Below, in pieces: positions 1 through 8,621 of a stretch of 64,000 nucleotides of DNA. A model generated the notes under the pieces. That model was not told the DNA's origin and did no database searches. It saw nothing but the letters and a program-made list of their open reading frames with translations. The DNA lies in assembly GCA_024213275.1 (NCBI GenBank), contig JANAVG010000002.1, positions 124,001-188,000 on the forward strand, read 5' to 3'. The DNA is from Rossellomorea sp. BNER (GTDB lineage: Bacteria > Bacillota > Bacilli > Bacillales > Bacillaceae_B). Every line of letters begins with the position of its first letter. The stretch's first letter is position 1. Both the position numbers and the translations under genes were made by a program.

Positions 1-428
1 ACGGATTATTAGAGATTAAAGAAATAGATTATGGAAACGGGAAAATCATTTGGGCACCACTTCCTATTGAGTTGAATGAACGGAATGAATCAATAAAATC
101 TTTGTATCAATATACATTCAATCTGGCAGGATTATCAGAACATTTAAATTGGCATAAGGGGAACCATCTAGGTATTTATGGACGGAAATTAGATTTTGAG
201 AATGGGAAATTATTTATCTTTATTTCAGAATTTGGTGAAAATACTACTATTAAGATTACCGATCCTGGTACCAATCAAACATATGAATTTTTACTTGAGT
301 CTGAGAGAAGTGTTTTATTTGCAACAGACAAAACGGGAGAAATACTGGACACATATCGTGGGGATGAAGTGAATATCGTTTTAGACGGGGCTGTCCAAAA
401 AACCAGGTGTCAGGAACCACAACTTTAA
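1..428 (+). CDS. C-terminal part of a probable glycoside hydrolase (5' end outside window)
   Basis: The reading frame is open from the first bases of the window, so this is the 3' end of a longer gene; the TTG at 72 is not needed as a start. The visible part has a stretch like IIWAPLPIEL followed by SIKSLYQYTFNLAG and a beta-rich tail, a pattern I associate with the C-terminal region of beta-galactosidase-like glycosidases; the family assignment is an inference. The fucosidase gene just downstream fits a sugar-degradation locus. The last 14 codons (from about 387) are encoded by a dispersed hairpin repeat, so the natural C-terminus has probably been replaced. Confidence 0.5.
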   Translation, partial: GLLEIKEIDYGNGKIIWAPLPIELNERNESIKSLYQYTFNLAGLSEHLNWHKGNHLGIYGRKLDFENGKLFIFISEFGENTTIKITDPGTNQTYEFLLESERSVLFATDKTGEILDTYRGDEVNIVLDGAVQKTRCQEPQL

Positions 429-493
429 TAGGAAGAAGAACCCCTCCAGACATCTTCTATATATGGACAATCATAGTGATTACGGACCCCTTT
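387..493 (-). repeat. Hairpin repeat, copy 1 (truncated at one end)
   Basis: This stretch matches the reverse complement of the elements at 9606-9728 and 11768-11887. It begins with GGGGCTGTCC, contains the shared GTGTCAGGAACCACAACTT core and the CATCTTCTATATAT arm, and breaks off at GGACCCCTTT. The opposite terminal inverted repeat is missing and is replaced by the ribosome binding site of the fucosidase gene. It also supplies the 3' codons and stop of the upstream glycosidase gene. Confidence 0.8.
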
Positions 494-513
494 AATAAAT
501 AAGGAGGATAGAA

Positions 514-1794
514 ATGAGTTCAAGAGAAGAGCGTGTAAAGTGGTTCACGGACGATCGATTTGGTTTGTTTATCCATTGGGGGCTTTATTCGATTCCAGCA
601 AAAGGAGAATGGATTCGCAGCAATGAACGTCTGAGTATCCAAGAATATCAACCCTATTTTGAGGAGTTTAATCCAATCTATTATAATCCACGAGAATGGG
701 CGAAGGCAGCGAAAGAGGCTGGGCAAAAATATGTGGTTTTAACAGCAAAGCACCATGATGGTTTTTGTTTATTTGATAGTCAGTTGACAGACTACAAGGC
801 AACGAATACACCTGCGAATCGTGACCTCATTAAGGAATATGTGGAGGCATTTCGGGAAGAAGGGTTAAAAGTAGGGCTATATTACTCAATCATTGATTGG
901 TCCCATACGGACTTCCCTAAATTTGGTGACCGAATACATCCGATGCGGGATCATAAGGCTTTTAAAGATGAAAAAACGAATTTTTCACGATATATTTCCT
1001 ATTTTCATGGACAGGTAAAAGAGCTACTAACAAACTATGGGAAAATTGATGTTTTGTGGTTTGATTTTTCATACGATGATATGACAGGGGAAAAGTGGGA
1101 AGCGACAAAACTTGTTGAAATGATTCGATCGATTCAGCCCGATATTCTTATCGACAATCGCCTTGGTGGAAATATTATGTTGTCTGAACCTGAAGTCTAT
1201 GCAGGTGACTTCTATTCACCAGAACAAATTATTCCTGTTGGTGGAATTGTCAATCAAGACAATAATCCGATCCCATGGGAAGCTTGTATTACCTTAAATG
1301 ACCACTGGGGTTATCATTCTAAAGATTTAAATTATAAATCTCCAAAGCAAGTGATAAGGACATTAGTAGAGTGTGTTAGTAAGAGTGGAAACTTATTATT
1401 AAATGTTGGTCCAAATGCAAAGGGGGAAATTCCTGAACAGTCATTAGATATTTTAAAAGAAGTTGGGAAATGGATGAAACAAAATGGTGCGAGCATATAT
1501 GGATGTAAAGCCTCTAATTTACCAAAACCTGAATGGGGAAGATATACACAAAAAGGTAAGTACCTATACGCTCATGTGTTTGATCGCGGAATAGGACCGA
1601 TCTATCTCCAAGGATTAAAAGGTAAAATTAAGAAAGCACGTCTCTTAGCCGATGGGAGTGAATTGAAAGTGGAAGTACCTTGGATGGCTGAGCAGTATTC
1701 GGATATCCAAAATGGTGCATTTATTACCCTACAAGGTGCTAGGTTACCAGATGAATTTGATACAGTTATAGAATTGGAGCTATCCAAACATTAG
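514..1794 (+). CDS. Alpha-L-fucosidase, GH29 family
   Basis: Predicted to hydrolyse terminal alpha-L-fucosyl residues with retention of configuration. The 426-aa protein starts with the typical WFTDDRFGLFIHWGLYS segment (residues 10-26), has AKHHDGF at 78-84, and VLWFDFSYDD at 180-189, where Asp184 is in the position of the GH29 nucleophile. No signal peptide is seen, so the enzyme should be cytoplasmic and act on imported oligosaccharides. AAGGAGG precedes the ATG at good spacing. It sits between a glycosidase fragment and a ROK-kinase remnant, which suggests a larger sugar-use locus that has been partly lost. The family call is secure; substrate range cannot be read from the sequence. Confidence 0.92.
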   Translation: MSSREERVKWFTDDRFGLFIHWGLYSIPAKGEWIRSNERLSIQEYQPYFEEFNPIYYNPREWAKAAKEAGQKYVVLTAKHHDGFCLFDSQLTDYKATNTPANRDLIKEYVEAFREEGLKVGLYYSIIDWSHTDFPKFGDRIHPMRDHKAFKDEKTNFSRYISYFHGQVKELLTNYGKIDVLWFDFSYDDMTGEKWEATKLVEMIRSIQPDILIDNRLGGNIMLSEPEVYAGDFYSPEQIIPVGGIVNQDNNPIPWEACITLNDHWGYHSKDLNYKSPKQVIRTLVECVSKSGNLLLNVGPNAKGEIPEQSLDILKEVGKWMKQNGASIYGCKASNLPKPEWGRYTQKGKYLYAHVFDRGIGPIYLQGLKGKIKKARLLADGSELKVEVPWMAEQYSDIQNGAFITLQGARLPDEFDTVIELELSKH

Positions 1795-1859
1795 CCCAAG
1801 CGATAGCCCAATATATTCTCATCCTATCCCCACAAAAGATTATTCTCGGGGGTGGGGTC

Positions 1860-2192
1860 ATGAAGCAAGAACAGCTTTTTCCTTTGATTAGGAAGAAAGT
1901 CAGCTCCCTATTGAACGGATACGTATCTTTCCCAGAATTAGAGGCGGAGATTGATTCATTTATTGTTGCACCAGGACTTGGTGAAGAAGCTGGGATAAAA
2001 GGAGCATTAGTGCTTGCGTCCCCAAGAAATAGAGTCTTCCGAGTCTACTTGTTCCACAAAATCGAAAAATTAATAGGAAGCGAGCCTGAAGACAGAGCAG
2101 CAGGTTATGATTTGCTGCCTATCTTCAAGCTCTTTTTTTATTCAATCTTATCATTAGATCATAGTTGCCGAGAGTACACCTTCTTCAAGTGA
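1860..2192 (+). pseudogene. Remnant of a ROK-family sugar kinase/regulator (C-terminus)
   Basis: The 110-aa frame contains IVAPGLGEEAGIKGALVLA (residues 35-53), which is the C-terminal signature of ROK proteins (usual form P-LG--AG--GA--LA). An intact ROK protein is about 290-400 aa, so the ATP-binding and sugar-binding parts are missing. After that motif the sequence no longer looks like the family and runs to a stop. It probably belonged to the same sugar locus as the fucosidase. It could be expressed as a short ORF, but no complete function is possible. Confidence 0.65.
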
Positions 2193-2323
2193 CGCTAGTC
2201 GGTAAGGAGGGGAATTGATTTAAATAGGATGTAATTCAATAGACATACAAATGAAAACTTTCATTGTTAAAATGTAAATAGCTATTAATCTAGATACATA
2301 CTATACATAAAAGGAGCTTGGTT

Positions 2324-2668
2324 ATGGAGGAGCATGTAAAAAAGTCTTTAGAAGAATGGAAGCAAGAAATTTGTGATTTATTAGTTGAAATAGATAAAGA
2401 ATACGAGCAAATTAAATTAGAACTACAGGTGTATTCCCATAAATTCAGTATTACGAAACAGGTGATCCAATCAACGGTTAATGAAGAAATGATTCGGAAT
2501 ATCCGTGAACTTTATCACACACCTTTTGAACAGAAATTCACTAAATTAAAAGAGGATATAAAAGACCTAGAAGAGAAGAAAAAAGTTTTTCAGATGTTTG
2601 TAGATAAAATTGATAAAGTGAAAGGAAAAGAAGAGGATAGGGTGTATGCACCTGTTCAATCGTCTTAA
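2324..2668 (+). CDS. Small coiled-coil protein of unknown function
   Basis: I do not recognise the family. The 114-aa product is highly charged and almost entirely helical, with Lys/Glu-rich segments (for example KLKEDIKDLEEKKK) that suggest a coiled coil; there is no membrane segment, signal or cysteine motif. A TTG lies 6 bases upstream in frame, but AAGGAG sits at the right distance for the ATG at 2324, so I use that start. It stands alone, between the ROK remnant and ohrR, and is followed by a terminator hairpin at 2733-2760. Confidence 0.6.
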   Translation: MEEHVKKSLEEWKQEICDLLVEIDKEYEQIKLELQVYSHKFSITKQVIQSTVNEEMIRNIRELYHTPFEQKFTKLKEDIKDLEEKKKVFQMFVDKIDKVKGKEEDRVYAPVQSS

Positions 2669-2732
2669 ACTGTATTTTATTCGTTCACCCTATGAGAAAA
2701 ATTTCAAATGTAAAATTAAACGATTAAAAAAG

Positions 2733-2760
2733 AAAAGAGCTACTTTGTGTGGCTCTTTTT
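2733..2760 (+). terminator. Intrinsic terminator after the coiled-coil gene
   Basis: AAAAGAGC and GCTCTTTTT form an 8-bp stem around a short loop, and the 3' arm runs into the T tract. Confidence 0.65.
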
Positions 2761-2842
2761 ATATGTATCTTGTCTATTATAGCGACAAAATTTTTAAGCT
2801 ATTGACAGAAATCAATAAGGTTTACCATAACAATTTGATTAA

Positions 2843-3271
2843 TTACTTTTGAACACGTTCTAATATCGTTTCAAGAGCTTTGTCTAACGTTTTTAATTCA
2901 TCCTGATCCATAGATAAATTTTCTAATAATTGAGATGGAACACAATTTGCTTTTTCTTTTAAGGATTCCCCTTTTTTAGTAAGGGAGATGATAACACTTC
3001 TTTCATCTTCTAAAGAGCGTTCACGCTTAACAAGATCATTCGTTTCCATCCTTTTTAACATCGGAGTTAGGGTGCCAGAATCTAATAATAACTTCTTTCC
3101 CAGTTCCTTAACGCTTATAGAATCTACCTCCCATAAAACCAATAATACAAGATATTGAGGATATGTAACCCCTAGTTCTGCAAGTAACCCTCTATATAAT
3201 CTTGTGATTTCCCTTTCGGCAGTATAGATCTTAAAACAAATTTGATTTTCCAGCTTTAAAATATCATTCAT
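2843..3271 (-). CDS. ohrR: OhrR-type MarR-family peroxide-sensing repressor
   Basis: A 142-aa winged-helix regulator of the MarR family. The N-terminus ENQICFKIYTAEREITR carries Cys12, the position of the peroxide-reactive cysteine in OhrR proteins; the wing region has the usual DERSVIISLTKKG. Oxidation of this Cys by organic hydroperoxides is known to release OhrR from DNA. A longer frame begins at 3340, but the ATG at 3271 has a GAAAGGAA binding site and starts with the normal OhrR sequence. It is divergent from ohr, and the intergenic region contains two AT-rich palindromes matching OhrR operators, so both autoregulation and ohr control are likely. Confidence 0.88.
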   Translation of the reverse strand: MNDILKLENQICFKIYTAEREITRLYRGLLAELGVTYPQYLVLLVLWEVDSISVKELGKKLLLDSGTLTPMLKRMETNDLVKRERSLEDERSVIISLTKKGESLKEKANCVPSQLLENLSMDQDELKTLDKALETILERVQK

Positions 3272-3345
3272 ATCAATATTCCTTTCAGTGGTTTTATAGT
3301 CATTATAGTACATAAAATTATCATCGGACAAACAAATCAATTTTA

Positions 3346-3387
3346 AACAATTTAATTGTTGACATTATAAATTCGGAACGTTATTAT
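3346..3387 (+). promoter_or_regulatory. ohr sigma-A promoter with overlapping OhrR-type operator
   Basis: TTGACA (3359-3364), a 17-bp spacer and TATTAT (3382-3387) form a near-ideal housekeeping promoter reading toward ohr. The near-perfect palindrome AACAATTTAATTGTT (3346-3360) overlaps the -35 box and resembles known OhrR operators, so bound repressor would block polymerase. Confidence 0.8.
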
Positions 3388-3402
3388 GGTTGTGTAATAA
3401 TA

Positions 3403-3416
3403 AATTGTGCACAATT
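3403..3416. promoter_or_regulatory. Second OhrR-type palindrome
   Basis: AATTGTGCACAATT is a perfect 14-bp palindrome just downstream of the predicted ohr start point. OhrR sites often occur as paired palindromes; this one shares the AATTGT/ACAATT arms with the upstream operator. Confidence 0.6.
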
Positions 3417-3448
3417 AAATTTGAATTAACAAGAGGAGTGAATAAAAA

Positions 3449-3871
3449 ATGGATCCATTATATACCGCTAAAGTAACAGCAGAGGGTGGAAGAGCAGGAA
3501 AAGTAAGAAGCAGTGATGGCACATTAGATCTACCACTATCAATGCCTAAATCGCTTGGTGGTCAAGGAATTGAAGGAGCAACAAATCCTGAGCAGTTGTT
3601 TGCTGCAGGGTATGCAGCTTGCTTCGACAGTGCTTTAAATTTAGTTGCAAGACAATCGAGAATGAAAATCACATCTAGAGTTGCATCAGAAGTCTCTATC
3701 GGTAAAGATACGGATGGGGGATTTAAACTTGATGTAGTTCTATATATTGGTATTAACGGTGTTACTTTAGAAGACGCTGAAAAATTAGTTGTGCAAGCAC
3801 ATGGGGTATGTCCTTATTCGAAAGCAACTAAAGGAAACATTGATGTGGAGCTGAAAACTGAGTTAATTTAA
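3449..3871 (+). CDS. ohr: Organic hydroperoxide resistance peroxidase Ohr
   Basis: Cytosolic thiol peroxidase of the OsmC/Ohr family that reduces organic hydroperoxides. The 140-aa length is standard. Both catalytic cysteines are present: Cys58 in AACFDSAL and Cys121 in GVCPYSKATKGN, and the conserved GGQG-GATNPEQLFAAGYAAC block lies just before the first. The ATG has an AGAGGAG binding site. Divergent ohrR and the operator pair immediately upstream give the expected peroxide-induced arrangement. Confidence 0.95.
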   Translation: MDPLYTAKVTAEGGRAGKVRSSDGTLDLPLSMPKSLGGQGIEGATNPEQLFAAGYAACFDSALNLVARQSRMKITSRVASEVSIGKDTDGGFKLDVVLYIGINGVTLEDAEKLVVQAHGVCPYSKATKGNIDVELKTELI

Positions 3872-3884
3872 TCGGAGTTAAAAG

Positions 3885-3915
3885 TCAGGGGATTGGGCTC
3901 GTTGCCTACCCCTGA
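3885..3915 (+). terminator. Hairpin after ohr
   Basis: TCAGGGG and CCCCTGA flank an inner GGGC/GCC pairing. There is no long T tract, so termination is plausible but not certain. Confidence 0.4.
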
Positions 3916-3999
3916 TCTATCTATTGATTAACTCGTTGGGGATTCAATGCTAATGTTTCGGGATTAAATACGGAATATAACAGGGAATAACTTTTAAAA

Positions 4000-5529
4000 T
4001 CATTGTTTTCTAAAGTAAATGACTTTGAAAGTTATTAAGAATAATAGGTAAATTGATAGAGATATCATTAAAGAAATGATGAGCAGTAGTATTCGACTTT
4101 GTATTTCTCCATTAAAATAGTTAAAAGCCAATAGACCACAGCAACCCATCACAACTCCAGACAAAATAACTTTTATAAACTCAATTAGATTAGGACTAAA
4201 GCCAATTAATTTTGATATGGTGAAGAAATTGAGGGATGTACCTAAAACAATGCCTGCACATATTGCTAAGGCAACCCCATGAATACCAAAGTCAGGACTA
4301 GAAGCTAACACAAAGATTAAAACCAGTTTAAAAATAGTGGCTATTAGATCATTTATCATGACAATCTTTGCTTTCCCCAGCCCGATAATGATGGATTGTA
4401 AAGGTATGCGAAAATATTGTAAAAGATAAAAAGGAGCCATTATTTTTAAAAGTGTAGCTGCTTCTAGTGACTTATAAATGACGGTCGTTAACATTTCTGC
4501 AAATAGATATAATATAATCGTGCTTGGAACTCCTACAATTAAAGCAATTCTAATAGCTTGCCGAGTCCTTTTATGAATAAGAGATAAATCACTTTTTTCA
4601 TTTGCTTCACTAATGGCGGGGATTAAAGGAACAGACATAGAGTTTGTAATAAAACCTGGAAGCATTAATAGAGGTAATGTAAATCCCATTATGATCCCGT
4701 ACTGTTTTGTTGCCAGTGCTGTTCCTATACCAGCCAGAGCCAAACTTTGAGTAATAATTATAGGTTGAAAAACTCCAATTATGGAATGTATTAGTCCATT
4801 ACCTGTTGTTGGGAGACCTGTTTGTAGTAGATCATAGAAAATTCCTTTACCTTTGCTTATTTGTTTGATGAATGAGTTGCGTAATTTAAACTGTTTTCGT
4901 TTTGACCATTTAAATATCGATAAAAGATAAAGTAGAGAGAAACCTTCTCCAATGATGCCACTCAGTACCGCTCCAGCAGCAGCGTATTCAATTCCATATG
5001 GAAGCAGCCAATGAACTAAAATTAAGATAAACCCAATTCTCACAACTTGCTCAATAATTTGAGATAGTGCAATTGGGGTCATATTTTGTTTACCCCGGAA
5101 GTACCCTTTAATGACAGATGATATCGCAATAATAGGTACTATCGGGATAACAGCGATAAGAGAATAGTATGCTCTTTGGTCTGCTAGGAAAATAGAAGAT
5201 AAAACCCTCGCCCCCATAAAGGCTCCTACCATTAAAATGAAACCTATAATACTTGTAGTTGTCAAAGAAACAATGAGGATTTTTTTAACTCGTTGATGAT
5301 CTTTCTTTACTTCTGCCTCTGCTACAAGTTTTGAAATAGCAACAGGTAAACCTATCGTAGTAAATGTAATTAATAAGCCTGTTACTGGCATAGCCATCAT
5401 AATCAAACCAACACCCTCTGGTCCAATTACATTAGCCATCACTATGCCATTGGTGAATCCCAGTATCTTTGTAATCAGAGCTGCAATTGTTAGTATGATG
5501 GTTCCTTGAATAAGACTTTGTTTTGCCAA
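4000..5529 (-). CDS. spoVB: Stage V sporulation protein B, MOP-superfamily flippase
   Basis: A 509-aa polytopic membrane protein with about 14 hydrophobic segments. The N-terminus (MAKQSLIQGTIIL, GPEGVGLIMMAMP, TIGLPVAISKLVAEAE) closely follows B. subtilis SpoVB as I remember it (518 aa). SpoVB belongs to the polysaccharide-flippase group and acts in the mother cell during spore cortex synthesis, probably moving peptidoglycan lipid precursors. AAAGGGTGATC precedes the ATG. The gene is monocistronic and convergent with ohr. A paralogous flippase cannot be excluded, but N-terminal similarity favours SpoVB. Confidence 0.82.
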   Translation of the reverse strand: MAKQSLIQGTIILTIAALITKILGFTNGIVMANVIGPEGVGLIMMAMPVTGLLITFTTIGLPVAISKLVAEAEVKKDHQRVKKILIVSLTTTSIIGFILMVGAFMGARVLSSIFLADQRAYYSLIAVIPIVPIIAISSVIKGYFRGKQNMTPIALSQIIEQVVRIGFILILVHWLLPYGIEYAAAGAVLSGIIGEGFSLLYLLSIFKWSKRKQFKLRNSFIKQISKGKGIFYDLLQTGLPTTGNGLIHSIIGVFQPIIITQSLALAGIGTALATKQYGIIMGFTLPLLMLPGFITNSMSVPLIPAISEANEKSDLSLIHKRTRQAIRIALIVGVPSTIILYLFAEMLTTVIYKSLEAATLLKIMAPFYLLQYFRIPLQSIIIGLGKAKIVMINDLIATIFKLVLIFVLASSPDFGIHGVALAICAGIVLGTSLNFFTISKLIGFSPNLIEFIKVILSGVVMGCCGLLAFNYFNGEIQSRILLLIISLMISLSIYLLFLITFKVIYFRKQ

Positions 5530-5864
5530 TTTAAATGATCACCCTTTATCTTGTCCATATTCATGTATATGAAGATTAAAGGATGCTAATGTGCTACTTT
5601 CTTGGATTTTATATATAACCTTAATGATTTATAAAAAGTAAATGATTGAACATAAAGGCGATCCTTTAATTAATCATGAATGTTGATTAAAAACGGAACC
5701 TACATAATGGTCCTTAAAAGGGAAATTAGTATATAATTGGTATTAGATGGTAGGCGAGCATAATTGAATGGTGATACCATTTTATTATTAGGCTCTTTTC
5801 TATAACATCATTTGAATTAAGAGGCACATTTTATTTTAATGAAGCTGATTGAAGAGGTGTTGAT
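5530..5864. other. Gene-free region between spoVB and the GNAT gene
   Basis: 335 AT-rich bases that should hold the divergent promoters of both flanking genes. I could not assign a convincing promoter pair or any repeat, RNA or short coding frame here. Confidence 0.5.
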
Positions 5865-6425
5865 TTGAAAAAGTTTGACTATGGTTTAGAAACAGAAAGG
5901 TTAGTAATAAGACCTTTAAGAGAAGATGATTTTAAAAATTGGTTTAACCAATTTGAAAATCGACTTCCTTCCCAGCATAGGTATGATAAAGGTAAAATGG
6001 ATATGAGTGAATGTACAGATAAATGGTTTAACAACTTGGTGGCAAAGCATCAAGAATTGGGATTGAATGATACAGCCTATGTTTTTGGTGTTTTTCGTAA
6101 AAACGGAGGAACACATTTAGGAATGGTAGATTTTTCGACTTTAGCAAGAAATGAGTTTCAGTGGGGGAGAATTGGTTATACGATACATAATCAGTTCTTT
6201 AGAAAAGGTTATGGTAAAGAGGCGGTAAAGGGAGCGCTTAGTATCGCCTTTAATGACTTGAAATATCACCGAATTGAAGCACATATAAACATGGATAACA
6301 CGGCATCTATTAGTCTGGCAGAGTGTGTAGGAATGAAGTTTGAATGTGTAAGGGAAGGATTTATCTACGAATTTGGAGATTGGACGGATCATAAGGTTTT
6401 TTACATAAATTCGAAAAACTCTTAG
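5865..6425 (+). CDS. GNAT-family N-acetyltransferase (RimJ/RimL type)
   Basis: A 186-aa acyltransferase. It opens with LETERLVIRPLREDDF (residues 8-22), typical of RimJ/RimL-like enzymes, and has the acetyl-CoA loop region NQFFRKGYGKEAV near residues 108-120, then HRIEAHINMDNTASI. The substrate (protein N-terminus, amino acid or antibiotic) cannot be told. The start is TTG with GAAGAGGTG upstream. It is transcribed alone and ends at a bidirectional terminator. Confidence 0.85.
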   Translation: MKKFDYGLETERLVIRPLREDDFKNWFNQFENRLPSQHRYDKGKMDMSECTDKWFNNLVAKHQELGLNDTAYVFGVFRKNGGTHLGMVDFSTLARNEFQWGRIGYTIHNQFFRKGYGKEAVKGALSIAFNDLKYHRIEAHINMDNTASISLAECVGMKFECVREGFIYEFGDWTDHKVFYINSKNS

Positions 6426-6477
6426 TTAATATGTAGTTTTAACCATGTTAACGTTAAAAAAAGGCAGTTCTATAATA

Positions 6478-6516
6478 AAAGATACTAACAAAATGATATC
6501 AATCTGTTAGTATCTT
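6478..6516. terminator. Bidirectional terminator
   Basis: AAAGATACTAACA and TGTTAGTATCTTT are perfect 13-bp arms with a 13-nt loop, A-rich on one side and T-rich on the other. It lies between the convergent GNAT and membrane-protein genes and can serve both. Confidence 0.85.
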
Positions 6517-6521
6517 TCCAT

Positions 6522-6998
6522 TTATTCATTATCCAATAAATCCTTATTTTTCATATAAGAGCGTTTTAGTGAAATATAGCTGGATAAAAACATAATTAAA
6601 GCAGCGCATGTCAGCAACCCTAAAATATCGATCCACTGTTCTTGTGAGTTTGGTGCTCCAATAAATATCGAATAAACTACGAAAAATACAGCAATGAAAG
6701 TCAACGTTTTAAAAGCAATGATTTTCCTTTCTTTTACAAATGCTTTTTCGGTTGCAATCTCTGTATATTCAATTCCTGAAAACATATACCTTATCGCAAC
6801 GTAAAATACCAAAATGGCTATGCTAATTCCAAGTACAAGATCAACTCCAAAACTCCAATATGGAAGTATTTGTTTTGTACTGAACAAAATTAACAGAAAT
6901 AACAAAAGAATGATGGACGCTTCTGCTAAAAAGTAAAGTACTTTCCGTTCCTTATATTCATCAGTTGGCAACAGAAATGATAACCAGGATTTCACCAT
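6522..6998 (-). CDS. Four-helix membrane protein paired with an HTH regulator (DUF3278-like)
   Basis: A 158-aa protein with about four transmembrane segments (roughly residues 28-45, 50-70, 95-115, 125-143) and short charged ends. Similar membrane proteins next to tiny Xre-type regulators occur in Firmicutes; I believe this is the DUF3278 group but cannot confirm it. The ATG at 6998 overlaps the stop of the regulator gene (TAATG) and has GGAGGTGG upstream, so the two genes are translationally coupled. A longer frame from 7013 would begin inside the binding site. Function is unknown. Confidence 0.7.
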   Translation of the reverse strand: MVKSWLSFLLPTDEYKERKVLYFLAEASIILLLFLLILFSTKQILPYWSFGVDLVLGISIAILVFYVAIRYMFSGIEYTEIATEKAFVKERKIIAFKTLTFIAVFFVVYSIFIGAPNSQEQWIDILGLLTCAALIMFLSSYISLKRSYMKNKDLLDNE

Positions 6999-7192
6999 TA
7001 TTCCACCTCCCAAAATAATTCATCCAGCGTCTTTTCCAAAGTTTTTGCAATTGATATGCATAGTTGCAAACTAGGATTATATTTTCCATTTTCTATTAAT
7101 CCAATAGTCTGTCGTGTAACTTTGACTCGTTCTGCTAATTGTGCTTGTGTAATAGATTTTTCCATACGGGCAAATTTGACTTTATTATGCAT
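6998..7192 (-). CDS. Small Xre-family HTH regulator
   Basis: A 64-aa protein that is essentially one helix-turn-helix: MHNKVKFARMEKSITQAQLA followed by VTRQTIGLIENGKYNPSLQL, with the LDELFW ending common in stand-alone Cro/CI-like regulators. The ATG at 7192 has AAAGGTGATGAC upstream; the longer frame from 7243 lacks a site. It is the first gene of a two-gene operon with the membrane protein downstream. The repeated sequence just upstream (7224-7253) may be its own operator. Confidence 0.85.
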   Translation of the reverse strand: MHNKVKFARMEKSITQAQLAERVKVTRQTIGLIENGKYNPSLQLCISIAKTLEKTLDELFWEVE

Positions 7193-7223
7193 GTCATCAC
7201 CTTTTATAGAAAACAATTTTTTC

Positions 7224-7253
7224 GCAATATATAAATTGCGCATGCAATATATA
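7224..7253. promoter_or_regulatory. Repeated AT-rich motif upstream of the HTH gene
   Basis: GCAATATATA occurs twice (7224-7233 and 7244-7253), 20 bp apart, and between them ATTGC-GCAT-GCAAT forms an inverted repeat. The position, about 30-60 bp before the start codon, suits a promoter/operator bound by the small HTH protein. This is inferred from position and symmetry only. Confidence 0.4.
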
Positions 7254-7510
7254 TATTACATTCATCCTCTAATTAAGTCAATTTTAAAAAATTGATCAGG
7301 ATTAAATACTTTGCATTTGCAACTAAGTGGCCTTAATATGAAAGTTATTATGTATTGTGAGGCAGGATTTTTTATCACGATCTTCAAGAATAGGAACATT
7401 TCTCTAAAAAGAAAATAAGAACGCAGGAGCTTGGAGCCTATTTTTTTAATATACATATGTTTAATAAAATTTATTTTGTTTGAGGTAATGGTTAAATAAT
7501 TTTCACAACA

Positions 7511-7539
7511 TTGTCGCTTTATCAATAATACTGTAGAAT
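7511..7539 (+). promoter_or_regulatory. Predicted lutR promoter
   Basis: TTGTCG (7511-7516), a 17-bp spacer and TAGAAT (7534-7539) make a plausible sigma-A promoter 30 bp before the lutR start. The rest of the gene-free stretch 7254-7510 shows nothing I can assign. Confidence 0.5.
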
Positions 7540-7569
7540 TTATATAGATATGTAATGAGGTGAGGACTT

Positions 7570-8289
7570 TTGAATTATAAGCGAATTAAACCACGAAAAA
7601 TATATGAAGAAGTAGCTGAAGCTTTAATGGATATGATTAAATCTGGACAGTTAAAATCAGGGGACAAGCTTGATTCTGTTCAGCAACTTGCGGAAAATTT
7701 TCAGGTTGGCCGTTCGGCGGTTCGTGAGGCGCTAAGTGCGCTCAGGGCGATGGGGTTAGTGGAAATGCATCAGGGAGAAGGAACGTATATTCGTGAGTTT
7801 GACTCTAAAATGCTTTCATTACCTGTCTATATTGCCGTATTAATGAAAAAAGATGATGTGAAAAACTTGTTAGAGGTTCGTCGCATTCTAGAAGTTGGTG
7901 CTGTTGAGGCTGCAGCTTTAAGAAGGACAGATGAACAATTAATGGAGATTCAAGTGGCCTTAGAACAAATGGAAAAGGCAAGTGATGAGGAATTAGGAGA
8001 AGAAGCCGATTTTCGTTTCCATATGGCAATTGCGAAGGCGTCGCAAAATGAATTGTTAATTGGACTTATGAACAATGTTTCAGAAATGATGGTTACAACA
8101 ATGAGGGAAACCCGTCGACTTTGGCTTTATTCTAAACAATCAACGCTAGAGCGTTTGTATCAAGAGCATCTAAGTATTTATGAGGCAATTAAGCAAAAGG
8201 ATCGTAAGAAAGCACAGCAATTAATGCTAGGACATCTTGAAAGTGTCGAAGATGTTCTAATGAAATATTTTAAAGATATAGAATTATAG
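7570..8289 (+). CDS. lutR: LutR, FadR-subfamily GntR regulator of lactate use
   Basis: A 239-aa regulator with an N-terminal winged helix (KIYEEVAEALMDMIKSGQL through GRSAVREALSALRAMGLV and QGEGTYI, residues 10-76) and a C-terminal all-helical FCD effector domain. The protein closely follows B. subtilis LutR as I recall it, which represses lutABC and the lactate permease. The start is TTG preceded by AATGAGGTGAGG. lutP and lutABC lie downstream, and both promoters carry the palindrome GTCATCTGATGAC, the likely binding site. A zinT-like gene intervenes, so lutR is a separate transcription unit with its own terminator. Confidence 0.88.
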   Translation: MNYKRIKPRKIYEEVAEALMDMIKSGQLKSGDKLDSVQQLAENFQVGRSAVREALSALRAMGLVEMHQGEGTYIREFDSKMLSLPVYIAVLMKKDDVKNLLEVRRILEVGAVEAAALRRTDEQLMEIQVALEQMEKASDEELGEEADFRFHMAIAKASQNELLIGLMNNVSEMMVTTMRETRRLWLYSKQSTLERLYQEHLSIYEAIKQKDRKKAQQLMLGHLESVEDVLMKYFKDIEL

Positions 8290-8292
8290 GCA

Positions 8293-8328
8293 GGCACCTC
8301 TAGGATCACTGGAGGTGTCGATTTTTTT
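8293..8328 (+). terminator. lutR terminator
   Basis: CACCTC (8295-8300) pairs with GAGGTG (8312-8317), followed by a run of seven T at 8322-8328. The stretch from here to 8553 holds no gene I can support. Confidence 0.75.
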
Positions 8329-8553
8329 GTAATCGCCTATTAATTATCTTTTGTAAGATAGACCGACAAATTCCTCGGTACAAACTTTCAAACAAACACT
8401 TCTTCAATCGGGAGTAAGGAATTAGCAGGGTCCTTACTAAGAGAGTTAAAGGAAATCGTAGTACGGTCGAAATCGTTGATAAAGAAAAAGAGTGAAGGTG
8501 CAGTTTCAAATGCATGGAAACAACACTTTATTCTGCGAATTGGACATTTACCT

Positions 8554-8605
8554 TTGACGCTCACACTAGGTATATGTATAATTTAAATCGTAATCATTAC
8601 TATTT
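8554..8605 (+). promoter_or_regulatory. zinT promoter with Zur-type box
   Basis: TTGACG (8554-8559), a 17-bp spacer and TATAAT (8577-8582) form a strong sigma-A promoter. Right at the expected start point lies TCGTAATCATTAC (8588-8600), matching most of the Bacillus Zur box (TCGTAATnATTACGA). This places the gene under zinc repression. Confidence 0.78.
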
Positions 8606-8621
8606 GAGAAGGGGTGTTATT

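Noticed and set aside
8290..8553. Possible gene relic upstream of zinT
   Set aside because: One frame stays open from about 8402 to 8583 but resembles no protein I know and has no start signal.
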